NCBI GenBank assembly: GCA_903870145.1
Contig: CAIQBO010000006.1
Span: 1 to 64,000, forward strand
Reading direction: 5' to 3'
From: an uncultured Burkholderiales bacterium
GTDB lineage: Bacteria > Pseudomonadota > Gammaproteobacteria > Burkholderiales > Burkholderiaceae_C
DNA: 64,000 nt
Part shown: positions 18,197-29,174 of the stretch, piece after piece
Layout of the letters: each line of letters begins with the position of its first letter
Position numbering within the stretch: position 1 is the stretch's first letter
Program-made: the position numbers and the translations under genes
The notes under the pieces: model-generated
Databases searched by the model: none
What the model was told of the DNA's origin: nothing
Seen by the model: the letters and a program-made list of their open reading frames with translations, nothing else

Positions 18197-19204
18197 TTAG
18201 CGGCGAACTTGCAAGGCGCCAGGGTTGACGATGTTGGTAGGTGTGCCTTTGATGAAATTGACCACGTTCTCAAAGGCCTTGCCAAAATACATCTCGTAGC
18301 TGTCATTTTCGACATAGCCGATGTGCGGCGTGCATATGCAATTTTCCAAACGCAGCAGGGCATGGCCTTGCAAGATGGGTTCATGTTCAAAGACATCGAT
18401 CGCGGCCAAGCCTGGGCGACCGCGGTTCAAGGCGCTGATCAAGGCGTCGGGTTCAATCAGTTCAGCTCGAGAGGTGTTCACCAGCATGGCACTGGGTTTC
18501 ATGCGAGAGAGGTCTTCCAAAGTGACGGTGTAACGTGTTGCATCGTTCAGGCGCAGGTGCAACGAGAGCACATCAGATTGTTCAAAAAAAGCTTCGCGCG
18601 TTGCGGCAGGAATGCAGCCATCTTGGATGGCCAGTTCGCGCGAAGCTTCGCTGCCCCAAACCACAACTGGCATGCCAAAAGCGCGGCCGTAACCAGCGAC
18701 CAGTTGCCCAATTTTGCCGTAACCCCAGATCCCTAAGGTGCGCCCGCGCAGCACGGTGCCCAAACCAAAATTGGCTGGCATGGAGGCAGACTTGAGCCCC
18801 GCCTGTTGCCAAGCGCCATGCTTTAAGTTACCAATGTATTGCGGCAAGCGCCTCGCCGCGGCCATGACCAAGGCCCAGGTCAACTCGGCCGCTGCAATGG
18901 GGGAGCCTGTGCCTTGAGCCACGGCAATGCCGCGCTCGGTGCACGCCTCGACGTCCACGTGGGAGCCGATCCCACCCGTTTGGGAAATCAATTTCAGGCG
19001 CGGCAGCTTTTCCAGCAACTGCCGATTCAGGTGCGTTCTTTCTCGAATCAAAACCACAACATCGGCATCTTTGAGCCGCACAGACAATTGCCCCAGCCCT
19101 TTGACGGTGTTGGTGTACACCTTGGCGGAGTAGGCGTCCAGTTTGGTTGCGCATTCGAGTTTTCGAACGACGTCTTGGTAGTCGTCAAGGATCACAATAT
19201 TCAT
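18197..19204 (-). CDS. D-2-hydroxyacid dehydrogenase family protein
   Basis: The 335 residues form a complete NAD(P)-dependent D-isomer 2-hydroxyacid dehydrogenase: Rossmann motif GIWGYGKIG, the catalytic arginine in VNTSRAEL, glutamate in DVFEHEP, and histidine in TPHIGY. The substrate is not predictable (phosphoglycerate-like, hydroxypyruvate or another 2-oxoacid). It heads the minus-strand run leading into the acyl-CoA genes, with a 73-nt gap, and may or may not belong to the same pathway. Confidence 0.88.
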   Translation of the reverse strand: MNIVILDDYQDVVRKLECATKLDAYSAKVYTNTVKGLGQLSVRLKDADVVVLIRERTHLNRQLLEKLPRLKLISQTGGIGSHVDVEACTERGIAVAQGTGSPIAAAELTWALVMAAARRLPQYIGNLKHGAWQQAGLKSASMPANFGLGTVLRGRTLGIWGYGKIGQLVAGYGRAFGMPVVVWGSEASRELAIQDGCIPAATREAFFEQSDVLSLHLRLNDATRYTVTLEDLSRMKPSAMLVNTSRAELIEPDALISALNRGRPGLAAIDVFEHEPILQGHALLRLENCICTPHIGYVENDSYEMYFGKAFENVVNFIKGTPTNIVNPGALQVRR

Positions 19205-19266
19205 GGACTGTATTGTGCCTTGACCTTAAGGCCTTAGGCCCGCGCCAAACCAAGCCAGTTGAAAAT

Positions 19267-19566
19267 TCAGTGTTTCACATGGGCTTGGCGTGCTTCGATG
19301 GCAGCCAAGCGGTCAAGTTCGGCGCAAACATCAGCCATACAGCCTGAAATGACCATGCGCCCTGCGCATTGGGGCAAATTGTCGAGTTCGGCCACCCTGA
19401 GAACGCGCAAACTGCGCGGCCTTTGGGGTGGACGGCTCAAGGTGTGCCCGCGGCCAACGCTCAGGGGTGCCTGTGTGTGCTGAGGGAGTCTTGGCTTGAA
19501 AGCCGAGGCGCTCAGGCTTGCCAAGCCTGAAAAAAGAGCAGAGAAAGTCATCAGAGCGATTCCCAT
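19267..19566 (-). CDS. Small exported protein of unknown function
   Basis: The 99 residues begin with a signal-peptide-like segment (MGIALMTFSALFSGLASLSA, likely cut after ASA at about 22). A basic, proline-rich middle follows, then a compact C-terminal motif CAGRMVISGCMADVCAELDRL with three cysteines. A good ribosome-binding site (AAAGG, 6 nt spacer) precedes the ATG. I recall similar short proteins ending in GRMVISGxMADVCAELDRLA from related Burkholderiales, which I could not check, and I know no function for them. It lies between lexA and the 2-hydroxyacid dehydrogenase gene. Confidence 0.6.
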   Translation of the reverse strand: MGIALMTFSALFSGLASLSASAFKPRLPQHTQAPLSVGRGHTLSRPPQRPRSLRVLRVAELDNLPQCAGRMVISGCMADVCAELDRLAAIEARQAHVKH

Positions 19567-19620
19567 GTGAAACCTTTAAAAGTGGAGGTTGAACATAGGC
19601 AGGATTGAAAAGAAGGCCAT

Positions 19621-19670
19621 TTTCACAGGGCTAAAGCCGATAGAGCTTTGAGCGCCCGCCACCTGTGAAA
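19621..19670. other. Inverted repeat between lexA and the small exported protein gene
   Basis: TTTCACAGG (19621-19629) and CCTGTGAAA (19662-19670) are perfect 9-bp arms. Between them GCTAAAGC and GCTTTGAGC can pair further with a bulge. No T-run follows on either strand, so it does not look like a simple intrinsic terminator. It could fold in the lexA 3' untranslated RNA. Confidence 0.5.
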
Positions 19671-19689
19671 GAGCCTGGGTGATGGGGGG

Positions 19690-20361
19690 TTACATCATCA
19701 AGGTGTTGCGAATGAGCCCAACGGCCAGGCCTTCAATGTCAAAAGGCTCGCCTGGCTGGACCATGATGATGGGGTAGTCGGGGTTTTCTGGCAGCAATTC
19801 GATGCGGTCTGCAAGCCGGCGCAACCGTTTGACGGTGACTTCGTCACCCAAGCGGGCGACCACAATTTGGCCATTGCGAACTTCTTGGGTGGCTTTGACG
19901 GCCAATAAGTCGCCGTCCATGATGCCTGCGTCTCGCATGGACATGCCTCTGACGCGCAGCAAATAGTCGGGTTTTTCTTGAAACAATGTGCTTTCAAGGT
20001 GGTAAGTGCGGTCTACATGCTCTTGCGCGAGAATGGGGGAGCCGGCAGCAACGCGGCCAATCAAGGGCAGGGCGAGTTGGGCAAAACCCGGCAAGGCCAT
20101 GCTGAACAAGTCGGAAGAGTTGCGCATGGCATCGCGGGAGGATCCTTTGAGGCGAATGCCCCTGGAGGTGCCGCTGATCAAGTCGATGGCGCCTTTGCGG
20201 GCCAACGCTTGCAAGTGTTCTTCGGCTGCATTGGCGGACTTGAACCCTAACTCGTGGGCAATTTCTGCGCGGGTGGGGGGTGAGCCGGTTTGGGCTATGG
20301 TTTTTTGGATCAGCTCTAAAATTTGCTGCTGACGGGCGGTAAGTTTAGGTTGTTCAAGCAT
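19690..20361 (-). CDS. lexA: LexA repressor
   Basis: LexA represses the SOS regulon and cleaves itself when RecA filaments form. The 223 residues contain an N-terminal winged helix ([20 protein letters not shown]), the Ala106-Gly107 cleavage site in RVAAGSP, and the Ser141/Lys156 dyad ([15 protein letters not shown]). The open frame continues to 20463 across the operator. ATG 20361 has AAGGA upstream and the standard [11 protein letters not shown] start. Two SOS boxes lie 39-73 nt upstream, so the gene is autoregulated. Confidence 0.97.
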   Translation of the reverse strand: MLEQPKLTARQQQILELIQKTIAQTGSPPTRAEIAHELGFKSANAAEEHLQALARKGAIDLISGTSRGIRLKGSSRDAMRNSSDLFSMALPGFAQLALPLIGRVAAGSPILAQEHVDRTYHLESTLFQEKPDYLLRVRGMSMRDAGIMDGDLLAVKATQEVRNGQIVVARLGDEVTVKRLRRLADRIELLPENPDYPIIMVQPGEPFDIEGLAVGLIRNTLMM

Positions 20362-20399
20362 GTTGCAGTCCTTGTGAAGGGGGGCGCTCAAGGCGACCA

Positions 20400-20415
20400 C
20401 TGTTTTCTTATCCAG
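20400..20415. promoter_or_regulatory. LexA-binding SOS box, lexA-proximal
   Basis: CTGTTTTCTTATCCAG matches the CTG-N10-CAG pattern with an AT-rich core. It is 3 nt from a second box of the same form, and the arrangement resembles the tandem operators of the Escherichia coli lexA promoter. Confidence 0.8.
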
Positions 20416-20418
20416 TAA

Positions 20419-20434
20419 CTGTATTTTTAACCAG
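20419..20434. promoter_or_regulatory. LexA-binding SOS box, asparaginase-proximal
   Basis: CTGTATTTTTAACCAG matches CTG-N10-CAG and is closer to consensus than its neighbour. Its edge is 11 nt upstream of the asparaginase ATG at 20446, so LexA bound here would also be placed to affect that gene. Confidence 0.87.
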
Positions 20435-20445
20435 CTTTGAAAGAA

Positions 20446-22133
<1,688 letters not shown>

Positions 22134-22217
22134 TCAAGGAGGTTGGCCACGAAGGCAAAAAATCTCATCCTGAGAATAGCATGCTAAAACCGTGCAATTG
22201 CTGACATCAGTTTGCGC

Positions 22218-22991
22218 TTAGGCGGTTAGGAACAATTGCCGAACCCGTTCTAAATCTTCCGGCGTATCAACCCCTGGACCAGGCGAATGGGGGCTGATGT
22301 GAACCGCTATTTTGTGGCCATGCCACAAGGCGCGCAATTGCTCCAAAGCCTCTAAATTCTCTAGTGGTGCAGGCGTCAAACTGGGAAAGATGCGCAAAAA
22401 ACCAACACGGTAAGCATAGAGACCAATGTGGCGCAAGGGCGCTGGTGTGGGCAGTTGCATCACGCCTTGACTCAAGCCATCTCGCCACCAAGGGATAGGG
22501 GCGCGACTGAAATACAGGGCCAGGTGGTGTTGGTCTAGAACAACTTTCACAACATTGGGGTTGTTAAATTCAGCCACGTTGTCAATGGCATGGGCTGCTG
22601 TACTCATGCTCGCATGCGCCATGTGGCCCAGCAGGGCGGCCACTTGGTCGATCAGGTCAGGCTTAATCAGCGGCTCATCGCCTTGAACATTGACCACCAC
22701 TTCATCGTCGTGCAAGCCCAGCAAATCACAGGCCTGTGCCAAACGGTCGCTGCCGCTGGGGTGGTCTTGGCGGGTCAAAAGGGCGTGGATGCCGTGCAAT
22801 TGGCAGGCTTGCACGATCAAAGGGCTGTCTGCCGCCACCACCACACGGCGGGCGTGCGACAGGGCTGCGCGCTGCGCCACGCGCACGACCATGGGGAGCC
22901 CTGCAATGTCGGCCAAGGGCTTGTTGGGCAAGCGGGTGGACGCCAGTCGGGCTGGAACAATGACAGTGAACTGGGGCAGTACTGCAGGCAA
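22218..22991 (-). CDS. kdsB: 3-deoxy-manno-octulosonate cytidylyltransferase
   Basis: KdsB makes CMP-Kdo from CTP and Kdo for the lipopolysaccharide inner core. The 257 residues start with the nucleotidyltransferase signature [20 protein letters not shown] and contain [10 protein letters not shown], both diagnostic, at normal length. It lies 14 nt after the Trm112-family gene, in an operon with lpxK. Confidence 0.97.
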   Translation of the reverse strand: MPAVLPQFTVIVPARLASTRLPNKPLADIAGLPMVVRVAQRAALSHARRVVVAADSPLIVQACQLHGIHALLTRQDHPSGSDRLAQACDLLGLHDDEVVVNVQGDEPLIKPDLIDQVAALLGHMAHASMSTAAHAIDNVAEFNNPNVVKVVLDQHHLALYFSRAPIPWWRDGLSQGVMQLPTPAPLRHIGLYAYRVGFLRIFPSLTPAPLENLEALEQLRALWHGHKIAVHISPHSPGPGVDTPEDLERVRQLFLTA

Positions 22992-23005
22992 GATTCAGAC
23001 CCTCT

Positions 23006-23212
23006 TCAAACCAAGGGGGAGCGTGGCTTGAGGCCTTCAAGTTCTTCGTTGCTCAAAGTGCGCGCTTCGTTTTCTAGCAAGATCGGAATGCCATTGCGTA
23101 TGGGATAAGCCAAACGTGCACTGCGCGACCAGAGTTCTTGCAGCTCACGCTGCAAATCCAAGGGCCCTTTGGTGACGGGGCAAACCAGCAGTTCAAGCAA
23201 TTTAATGTCCAT
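23006..23212 (-). CDS. Trm112 family protein
   Basis: This 68-residue protein starts [18 protein letters not shown] and contains [17 protein letters not shown], matching the small YcaR/Trm112-like family, always found between lpxK and kdsB in this gene order. The family's role in bacteria is poorly defined; eukaryotic Trm112 activates methyltransferases. Only one of the usual zinc cysteines (Cys11) remains. The longer frame to 23284 overlaps lpxK; the ATG at 23212 lies 4 nt after the lpxK stop. Confidence 0.9.
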   Translation of the reverse strand: MDIKLLELLVCPVTKGPLDLQRELQELWSRSARLAYPIRNGIPILLENEARTLSNEELEGLKPRSPLV

Positions 23213-23216
23213 GGCC

Positions 23217-24209
23217 CTAATGATACCGGTGCCTGGTTTGAAAAAGTGCATCAAAGGCCTTCCAAAAGGCTTCTTCGGGCTCAAAAATCAAGGGAACGGC
23301 CAAAGCCTCAGGGTAATGCGCCCAAAGTTTGACGGCGTCTTTTTCTGTGCACAACAATGGCAGGCCCGGATGAGGTGGCTGCCAGTTTTCCAAGGCATCG
23401 TGGTCCGGGCGTTCTGTGCAGGTTTTGAGCGTCAAGCCAGCTTGTGCCAGCATGGCGAAAAATGCTTGCGACCGCGCTATCGCAGCGACCGCCTGCACTT
23501 CCTGCCCCTCGAGTTGTGCAAGTGGCACTGAGCTGCCGTCACTTTTCAAAGCGAAGTGACTCAAGCTGCGGCGCGCTGCATAGCCTTGTGCCATGCTGCG
23601 AGGTCCGGTGTGCAGCAGCAAGTCCACCGCACGCGGCCACGGCTCGCGCAGCGGGCCTGCTGGCAGCAACCAGCCGTTGCCAATGCCGCGCTCGTCCATG
23701 ACGCATATTTCCATGTCGCGTTGCAGTGCGGTATGTTGCAAACCATCGTCGCACAAAATCACAGAAACCTCAGGGTGCAGGCTTAACAAATGCTGCGCAG
23801 CTGCGACTCGGTTGGACCCCACCACCACCGGTACTTGGCATTGCTGAAAGATAAACAAAGGCTCGTCGCCCACATCGGCCGGCGTGCTGTTGGGCGTCAC
23901 GCTTTGAAGCTGCATGCTGGCCCTGCCGTAGCCGCGCGAGACGATGCCCACATGGACATTTTGAGCTTTCAAGTGCTGCACCAAGGCCAGTGTCAGCGGG
24001 GTCTTCCCAGCGCCTCCTGCCACCACATTGCCTACCACAATCACGCTTGCTGCAACTCGCTCAGACTTGAAAATGCCCAGGGCATACAGCTGTTTTCGAA
24101 GCCAGAATAAAACGCCGTAGACGATCGAGACCGGCCACAGACACCAGGCCAGTGCGCTGCGGCCCGCCCACAGGCGCGGCAGTTGCATCTGCCATCCTGG
24201 GCGGTTCAC
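23217..24209 (-). CDS. lpxK: Tetraacyldisaccharide 4'-kinase
   Basis: LpxK phosphorylates the lipid A disaccharide at the 4' position at the inner face of the inner membrane. The 330 residues have an N-terminal membrane-anchoring helix (about 15-40), Walker A in [18 protein letters not shown], and [15 protein letters not shown], the family signature. The start overlaps the exbD stop by 4 nt, indicating translational coupling. Confidence 0.96.
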   Translation of the reverse strand: MNRPGWQMQLPRLWAGRSALAWCLWPVSIVYGVLFWLRKQLYALGIFKSERVAASVIVVGNVVAGGAGKTPLTLALVQHLKAQNVHVGIVSRGYGRASMQLQSVTPNSTPADVGDEPLFIFQQCQVPVVVGSNRVAAAQHLLSLHPEVSVILCDDGLQHTALQRDMEICVMDERGIGNGWLLPAGPLREPWPRAVDLLLHTGPRSMAQGYAARRSLSHFALKSDGSSVPLAQLEGQEVQAVAAIARSQAFFAMLAQAGLTLKTCTERPDHDALENWQPPHPGLPLLCTEKDAVKLWAHYPEALAVPLIFEPEEAFWKAFDALFQTRHRYH

Positions 24210-24640
24210 GGCCCTTTGCCCCGAAGCTCAGGGGACGCCAGAGGCGCTTGCGCTGCAAAGGCAATTTTGCTCAAGCCGCTTTGCTTGGCTGCCTCCATCA
24301 CGTTGACCACGGCTTGATGGCTGGCCAAGGCATCTGCGCGTATCAACAAGTGGCTCTGAGCGGGCGGCAAGGCCTGCATGGCCGCTCGGATGTCGGAGAC
24401 GCTGCGGCCCTGTAGGCGCACACCATTGAGCGCGTAGTCGCCTTGCGCGCTGACGCTGATCTCCCATGTTGGCGGGTTGGGGCCCGACTCTGCGCTGGCG
24501 GTGGGCATGGTCAGGTTCAGCTGACTGAAGTGCGACCACGTGGTCGTGACCAGCAAAAAAATCACGATCACCAGCAGCACATCGATGAACGGAATCAAAT
24601 TGATTTCCGGCTCAAGTGGGGAGGACTTTCTGAATTTCAA
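24206..24640 (-). CDS. exbD: ExbD/TolR family biopolymer transport protein
   Basis: The 144-residue protein has one N-terminal membrane helix (NLIPFIDVLLVIVIFLLV) with the essential proton-path aspartate (Asp20), and a periplasmic domain. With ExbB it forms the motor that energises TonB-dependent uptake. The longer frame reaches into exbB. The TTG at 24640, preceded by GGAG with a 5-nt spacer, gives the family's xKFRK start, 23 nt after the exbB stop. No tonB gene is in the window, so TolR-like use cannot be fully excluded. Confidence 0.88.
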   Translation of the reverse strand: MKFRKSSPLEPEINLIPFIDVLLVIVIFLLVTTTWSHFSQLNLTMPTASAESGPNPPTWEISVSAQGDYALNGVRLQGRSVSDIRAAMQALPPAQSHLLIRADALASHQAVVNVMEAAKQSGLSKIAFAAQAPLASPELRGKGP

Positions 24641-24663
24641 AACAACTCCAATTGGGCCGCAAT

Positions 24664-25281
24664 CTACTCGCGCATGGCCGATAAATGTTTGGCAAATTGA
24701 TCCGCCGTCCATTCCATATGAACGACATGTTGGTCAACGCGCGCTTTGAAATAACGCCAAGCCATCAAACTGGGGATGGCCACCATCAAGCCAAGCGCTG
24801 TGTTGTACAAGGCCACGGAGATGCCGTGCGCCAGTTGCTCTGGGTGTTGCTGGCCCGGTGCTTGAGCGGCAAAGAGCTCAATCATGCCGATGATCGTGCC
24901 CAAAAGTCCTAATAAAGGCGAAGCAGAGGCCAGGGTGGCCAAGGCTGTGAGGTACCGCTCTAGCCCTTGTGCGGTCACGCGGCCTTGCATTTCCATGCTG
25001 CTTTGCACATCGTGCGGGGTGGCTGCAGGGTTGCGAGCCAAAGTTTCCAAGCCCGAGGCCAGCACAGGCCCAATCGCTCCCATTTGCGCGATGTGCGCAA
25101 TGGCGCTGTCCGATGGGAAACCGCCACGGGTGCTTTCCATGGCCTGCGCAAGTGCTTGGGGCGGAATGACTTGACTGCTTCTCAAAGCATAAAGGCGCTC
25201 CAAGATCAAGGCCAGCGCAAAGACCGAGCAGACAATCAGTGGCCAAATGGGCCAACCTGCGGCTTGTATGATGCTGAGCAA
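24664..25281 (-). CDS. exbB: MotA/TolQ/ExbB family proton channel protein
   Basis: The 205 residues contain three membrane segments (about 8-28, 110-130 and 152-172) with the conserved ASASPLLGLLGTIIGMI and AVALYNTALGLMVAIPSL-type stretches of ExbB. It works with ExbD in the inner membrane. The start codon is TTG at 25281 with no clear ribosome-binding site. A 14-bp inverted repeat begins 4 nt upstream of it. First gene of the exbB-exbD-lpxK-trm112-kdsB run. Confidence 0.92.
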   Translation of the reverse strand: MLSIIQAAGWPIWPLIVCSVFALALILERLYALRSSQVIPPQALAQAMESTRGGFPSDSAIAHIAQMGAIGPVLASGLETLARNPAATPHDVQSSMEMQGRVTAQGLERYLTALATLASASPLLGLLGTIIGMIELFAAQAPGQQHPEQLAHGISVALYNTALGLMVAIPSLMAWRYFKARVDQHVVHMEWTADQFAKHLSAMRE

Positions 25282-25284
25282 AAT

Positions 25285-25373
25285 AGGGGTTCTTTCACGG
25301 ACGAAGTCTGGTTTTGATTATGGCCCAAGCATTTGTCCCTGTTTTCTGTGGATAACATTGTGAAGAAACCCCT
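25285..25373. other. Long-spaced inverted repeat in the exbB-xseA intergenic region
   Basis: The 313-nt gap 25282-25594 separates divergent exbB and xseA. It carries AGGGGTTCTTTCAC (25285-25298) and GTGAAGAAACCCCT (25360-25373), 14-bp arms differing only in an AG/GA swap. Between them lies TGTGGATAA (25347-25355), a perfect DnaA 9-mer. In exbB mRNA the near arm would reach to within 4 nt of the start codon. From 25374 to 25594 I see AT-rich sequence likely to hold the xseA promoter, but no hexamer pair I would name. Confidence 0.55.
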
Positions 25374-25594
25374 GCTGAACCCTTTGAAAAGCGCATGAAC
25401 ATTGGGTTTTCTTTTGCTGCTTATTTTTTAATCAAAAAAAACTTCATATATATCAATGGCTTATCTTGGTTTCTCAAGCCTCATTCACAGCGCTCACTTG
25501 GCCAAGCCCCATGGACATTGCGCTGTGGAGTACTTCGCCTTGAAAGCAGTGGCCCTGGGGCTGAAAAGCGCTCAAAACCCTTGGAAATAAACAC

Positions 25595-26902
25595 ATGGCA
25601 GTGAACTTTTCAGGATCAGCGCCACAGGTATGGGATGTTGGGGCTTTATGCCATGCTGTGGCGGACACATTGAGCGCAAGGTTCAACCCTGTTGCCGTGA
25701 GAGGCGAGCTTTCAAGCTTTTCAAGGGCGGCCAGTGGACATTGTTACTTCACATTGAAAGATCAGACCGGTCAAATCCGCTGCGCCATGTTCCGCCGCGA
25801 AGCCAGTGCTTTGAACTTTGCGCCACGAGATGGCGAGTTGGTTGAGGTCAGGGCTAACTTGAGCGTGTACGAGGCCCGAGGGGACCTGCAGTTGGTGGTT
25901 CAGTCCATGCAAAAGGCGGGTCAAGGGGCTTTGTTTGAACAGTTCTTGCTGCTCAAAGCCAAGCTGACGCAAGAAGGTTTGTTTGCGCCTGAGCGCAAGC
26001 AAGCGGTGCCCGCCATGCCGCGCGTGATTGGGGTGGTCACTTCTTTGGGCGCAGCCGCATTGCACGATGTGGTCACCGCTTTGCAAAGGCGTGCGCCTCA
26101 CATTCCCGTGATCGTTGCGCCTGCCGCCGTGCAAGGCGCTGGTGCACCTGCTGAGTTGTTGCACGGCCTGCAGCAGTTGGTGGCGTGGCGCAGCGGCGAA
26201 TTGGGGGTTGATGTGATATTGATGGTGCGCGGCGGCGGCGCCATGGAAGACTTGTGGGCCTTCAATGATGAAAATTTGGTGCGTGCGGTTGCCTCTTGCC
26301 CGGTGCCTGTGGTCTCTGGCGTTGGCCACGAGACTGATTTCACCTTGCTTGATTTTGCGGCTGATTTGCGCGCGCCCACACCCACTGCTGCGGCCGAGTT
26401 GGTGGCCACCGATCGTGGCAGTTTAGAGGCCGGCTTGAGCGCTATGGCGGAGCAATGCGGCAGCGCCGTTGAGCGACAAATGCAGCGCCAGGGGCAACGC
26501 TTGGACCAAGTCAGTAGCCGCATGGGCAGGCCTTCTTCCCGCATTGCCGAGCAGGCAGCCAAATTGGAGCGCTTGAACCAATCCATGCGCTTTGCTTTGG
26601 GCTCACAGTGGACACGCCAGCATGCGCAGTGGGAGCGCTGTGCAGAGCGCTTGCCACGGGCTTGCAAAAGTTCATGGCAAGTGCAGAAGACCGCGTTGGC
26701 GCATTTGAAGGTGCGTTTGGAATTGCTCGATCCGCGCTTGGTATTGGAGCGCGGCTACGCGTGGTTGACTGACCAGAGCGGCAAAGCACTCACACATGCC
26801 CATGATTTTCAAGTGGGCCAGTTGGTTCAAGCCACTTTGTCCGATGGCGTGGTGGACTTGCAAGTCAAGGGGCAGAAAGCCCGGAGTGTGGCGGACAAAT
26901 GA
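25595..26902 (+). CDS. xseA: Exodeoxyribonuclease VII large subunit
   Basis: XseA with XseB degrades single-stranded DNA. The 435 residues show an N-terminal OB domain ([15 protein letters not shown], about 41-55) and the catalytic region with [29 protein letters not shown] and [31 protein letters not shown]-terminal coiled coil and the terminal RGYAWL follow. The length is normal. The stop overlaps the start of the next gene (ATGA). xseB is not in the window. Confidence 0.96.
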   Translation: MAVNFSGSAPQVWDVGALCHAVADTLSARFNPVAVRGELSSFSRAASGHCYFTLKDQTGQIRCAMFRREASALNFAPRDGELVEVRANLSVYEARGDLQLVVQSMQKAGQGALFEQFLLLKAKLTQEGLFAPERKQAVPAMPRVIGVVTSLGAAALHDVVTALQRRAPHIPVIVAPAAVQGAGAPAELLHGLQQLVAWRSGELGVDVILMVRGGGAMEDLWAFNDENLVRAVASCPVPVVSGVGHETDFTLLDFAADLRAPTPTAAAELVATDRGSLEAGLSAMAEQCGSAVERQMQRQGQRLDQVSSRMGRPSSRIAEQAAKLERLNQSMRFALGSQWTRQHAQWERCAERLPRACKSSWQVQKTALAHLKVRLELLDPRLVLERGYAWLTDQSGKALTHAHDFQVGQLVQATLSDGVVDLQVKGQKARSVADK

Positions 26903-28020
26903 TGGACTCAATTGAAACGGTGGTGATTGGAGCGGGTGTGGTCGGCTTGGCTGTGGCGCGCGCCTTGGCGCTCACAGGACAAGAGGTCTTGTTGTTGGAG
27001 TCTGAAAATGCGATAGGCACAGGCACGAGTTCGCGCAACAGTGAAGTGATTCATGCTGGCATCTACTACCCTGCAGGCTCGCTCAAAGCAGAGTTGTGCG
27101 TGCAAGGTAAACACATGTTGTACGCCTATTGCAACGAAAGGGGCATTGCACATCGGCGCTGCGGCAAATTGATAGTGGCCACCCATGAACATCAAGTCGC
27201 GCAACTCGCTGGGATACAAGCCAAGGCATTGGCCAACGGGGTCAAGGGGCAAGATGCTTTGGTCATGCTCAGTCAAGAACAAGCCCAAAACATGGAGCCC
27301 GCGCTGACCTGCGCCGGCGCTCTGTGGTCCCCCAGCACCGGCATTATCGACAGCCATGCACTGATGCTCAGTTTATGGGGTGACTTGGAAAATGCCGGTG
27401 GCTTGCTGGCCTTGAACTCCAGCTTGGCCCACGTACATGCACAGCAAACGCGCGGCAGGCAAGGCTTCATCTTGGAGATGCAAGACGGCACACAAATTGG
27501 AGCGCAGCGCGTGGTCAATTCAGCAGGGCTCAAAGCGCCTGATTTGGCTGCAAAATTTCAAGGCATGGACCCTGCGCTTGTCCCCAAGGCCGCCTATGCC
27601 AAAGGCAATTATTTCAGTTTGTCGGGGCCTGTGCCTTTTACGCGTTTGATTTACCCCGTGCCAGAATTGGCTGGCTTGGGTGTGCACTTGACCTTGGACA
27701 TGGCTGGACAAGCGAAATTTGGACCCGATGTGCAGTGGGTCGTCAGCCCCGATGACTTGCAAGTTGACCCGCAAAGGGGCGAGGCTTTCTATGCCGAAGT
27801 CAGAAAATATTGGCCAGGTTTGAAAGACGGCGCCTTGCTGCCAGCCTATGCAGGAATTCGCCCCAAAATCAATCAAGCCCACGAGCCTGCTGCCGATTTT
27901 TCTGTGATGGGCCCAGCCGAGCATGGCGTGCCCGGCTTGGTGCATTTGCTGGGCATTGAGTCGCCCGGTTTGACCAGCTCCTTGGCCTTGGCGCAGCGCG
28001 TGGCGCAATTGTTGGCGTAA
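26899..28020 (+). CDS. FAD-dependent oxidoreductase, L-2-hydroxyglutarate oxidase-like
   Basis: This is a 373-residue DAO-family flavoprotein with the FAD motif [20 protein letters not shown], the LhgO-type segment [16 protein letters not shown], and a C-terminal [15 protein letters not shown]. The resemblance to L-2-hydroxyglutarate oxidase/dehydrogenase is strong, but substrate specificity cannot be read from sequence alone. It is translationally coupled to xseA by a 4-nt overlap. Its stop lies 23 nt before the 3' end of convergent pyrD. Confidence 0.85.
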   Translation: MMDSIETVVIGAGVVGLAVARALALTGQEVLLLESENAIGTGTSSRNSEVIHAGIYYPAGSLKAELCVQGKHMLYAYCNERGIAHRRCGKLIVATHEHQVAQLAGIQAKALANGVKGQDALVMLSQEQAQNMEPALTCAGALWSPSTGIIDSHALMLSLWGDLENAGGLLALNSSLAHVHAQQTRGRQGFILEMQDGTQIGAQRVVNSAGLKAPDLAAKFQGMDPALVPKAAYAKGNYFSLSGPVPFTRLIYPVPELAGLGVHLTLDMAGQAKFGPDVQWVVSPDDLQVDPQRGEAFYAEVRKYWPGLKDGALLPAYAGIRPKINQAHEPAADFSVMGPAEHGVPGLVHLLGIESPGLTSSLALAQRVAQLLA

Positions 28021-28043
28021 GGCGGCAATGCCTGTTCAGTTGA

Positions 28044-29090
28044 TCAGCCGCGGCTGAGTTGGCGCAGGGCCAAAGCCACATCGTGCACCAAGCGCGGCCC
28101 TTCGTAAATCAAGCCGGTGTAGATTTGAACCACATCGGCGCCGGCCTTGATTTTTTCAATGGCGTCATTGCCGCTCATGATCCCGCCCACGCCAATGATG
28201 GGAAACTTCGGGCCAAGCGCTTGGCGCAATTGCGAGATCACGCGGTTGCTGAACTCGCGCACGGGCGCGCCTGACAGGCCGCCCACTTCTTGGCCGTGCG
28301 CCATGCCTTGAACTGCATCGCGCGACAAGGTGGTATTGGTGGCGATCACACCGTCCATGCCGTGGCGTTGCAGGCTCGATGCAATGGCGTTGACCTGTTC
28401 TGAGTTCAAGTCAGGTGCGATTTTCAAAAACAATGGCACAGTTTTGCCGTGCTCTTGGCTCAGCTCAGCGCGGCGGTGGGTCAAGGCACTGAGCAACGCG
28501 TCCAAGGCTTCGTCGCTTTGCAAACTGCGTAAATTCTGGGTGTTGGGGCTGGAGATGTTGACCGTGATGTAGTCGGCATGCGCGTAAACGCCGTTCAGGC
28601 ACAGCAAATAATCGTCTGTGGCTTGCGCGATGGGCGTGCTGGCGTTTTTGCCAATGTTCAAGCCCAGCAAGCGGCCTTGCGGGCGGAAGTTGGACTTTTT
28701 GACATTGGCGATAAAAGCGGCCAAACCATCATTGTTAAAGCCCAATCGGTTGATCAGGGCACGCGCTTGAGGCAGCCGAAACATGCGCGGCTTGGCGTTG
28801 CCATCTTGGGCCAGTGGGGTGACAGTGCCAACTTCGACAAAACCAAAACCCATGGCACCCAAGCCATCGATGCACTTGGCGTTTTTGTCCAGCCCAGCGG
28901 CCATGCCCACGCGATTGGGAAAATTCAAGCCTGCCAGTTCAATGGGGTCGGCCACCCAAGGTTGGCGGTAGGCGCGGTCCAGCAAGGTGTTTTGAGTGCA
29001 TGCCAATTGCTGCAAAGTCAGATCGTGCGCAGTTTCTGGCTCGATGCCAAACAAAAATGAGCGGGCCAGGGGGTAGAGGTTCAAGGACAT
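28044..29090 (-). CDS. pyrD: Dihydroorotate dehydrogenase (quinone), class 2
   Basis: PyrD oxidises dihydroorotate to orotate with FMN and passes electrons to quinone at the inner membrane. The 348 residues have the N-terminal membrane-associating extension ([17 protein letters not shown]) that defines class 2, then [12 protein letters not shown], the catalytic-base region [13 protein letters not shown], and the FMN-phosphate motif [10 protein letters not shown]. Length is normal. Its promoter must lie in the 84-nt gap shared with divergent rpiA. Confidence 0.96.
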   Translation of the reverse strand: MSLNLYPLARSFLFGIEPETAHDLTLQQLACTQNTLLDRAYRQPWVADPIELAGLNFPNRVGMAAGLDKNAKCIDGLGAMGFGFVEVGTVTPLAQDGNAKPRMFRLPQARALINRLGFNNDGLAAFIANVKKSNFRPQGRLLGLNIGKNASTPIAQATDDYLLCLNGVYAHADYITVNISSPNTQNLRSLQSDEALDALLSALTHRRAELSQEHGKTVPLFLKIAPDLNSEQVNAIASSLQRHGMDGVIATNTTLSRDAVQGMAHGQEVGGLSGAPVREFSNRVISQLRQALGPKFPIIGVGGIMSGNDAIEKIKAGADVVQIYTGLIYEGPRLVHDVALALRQLSRG

Positions 29091-29174
29091 TGGATAATCT
29101 TGTAGGAATCTGCCATTGTCTCAAATTGATGGGGCCATGCACTGCAGTTACAACTTTCAATTCTAGAGATTTTT

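Noticed and set aside
25282-25594. Replication origin suggested by a DnaA box in AT-rich DNA
   Set aside because: Only one box, no dnaA, dnaN or gyrB nearby, and no repeat array; not an origin.
25395-25604. 69-residue plus-strand frame before xseA
   Set aside because: It overlaps the xseA start, has no ribosome-binding site of note, and its composition changes midway; best read as leader DNA.
28044-28057. Perfect palindrome TCAGCCGCGGCTGA at the pyrD 3' end
   Set aside because: It includes the pyrD stop codon and has no loop or T-run, so it cannot act as a hairpin terminator; likely chance.
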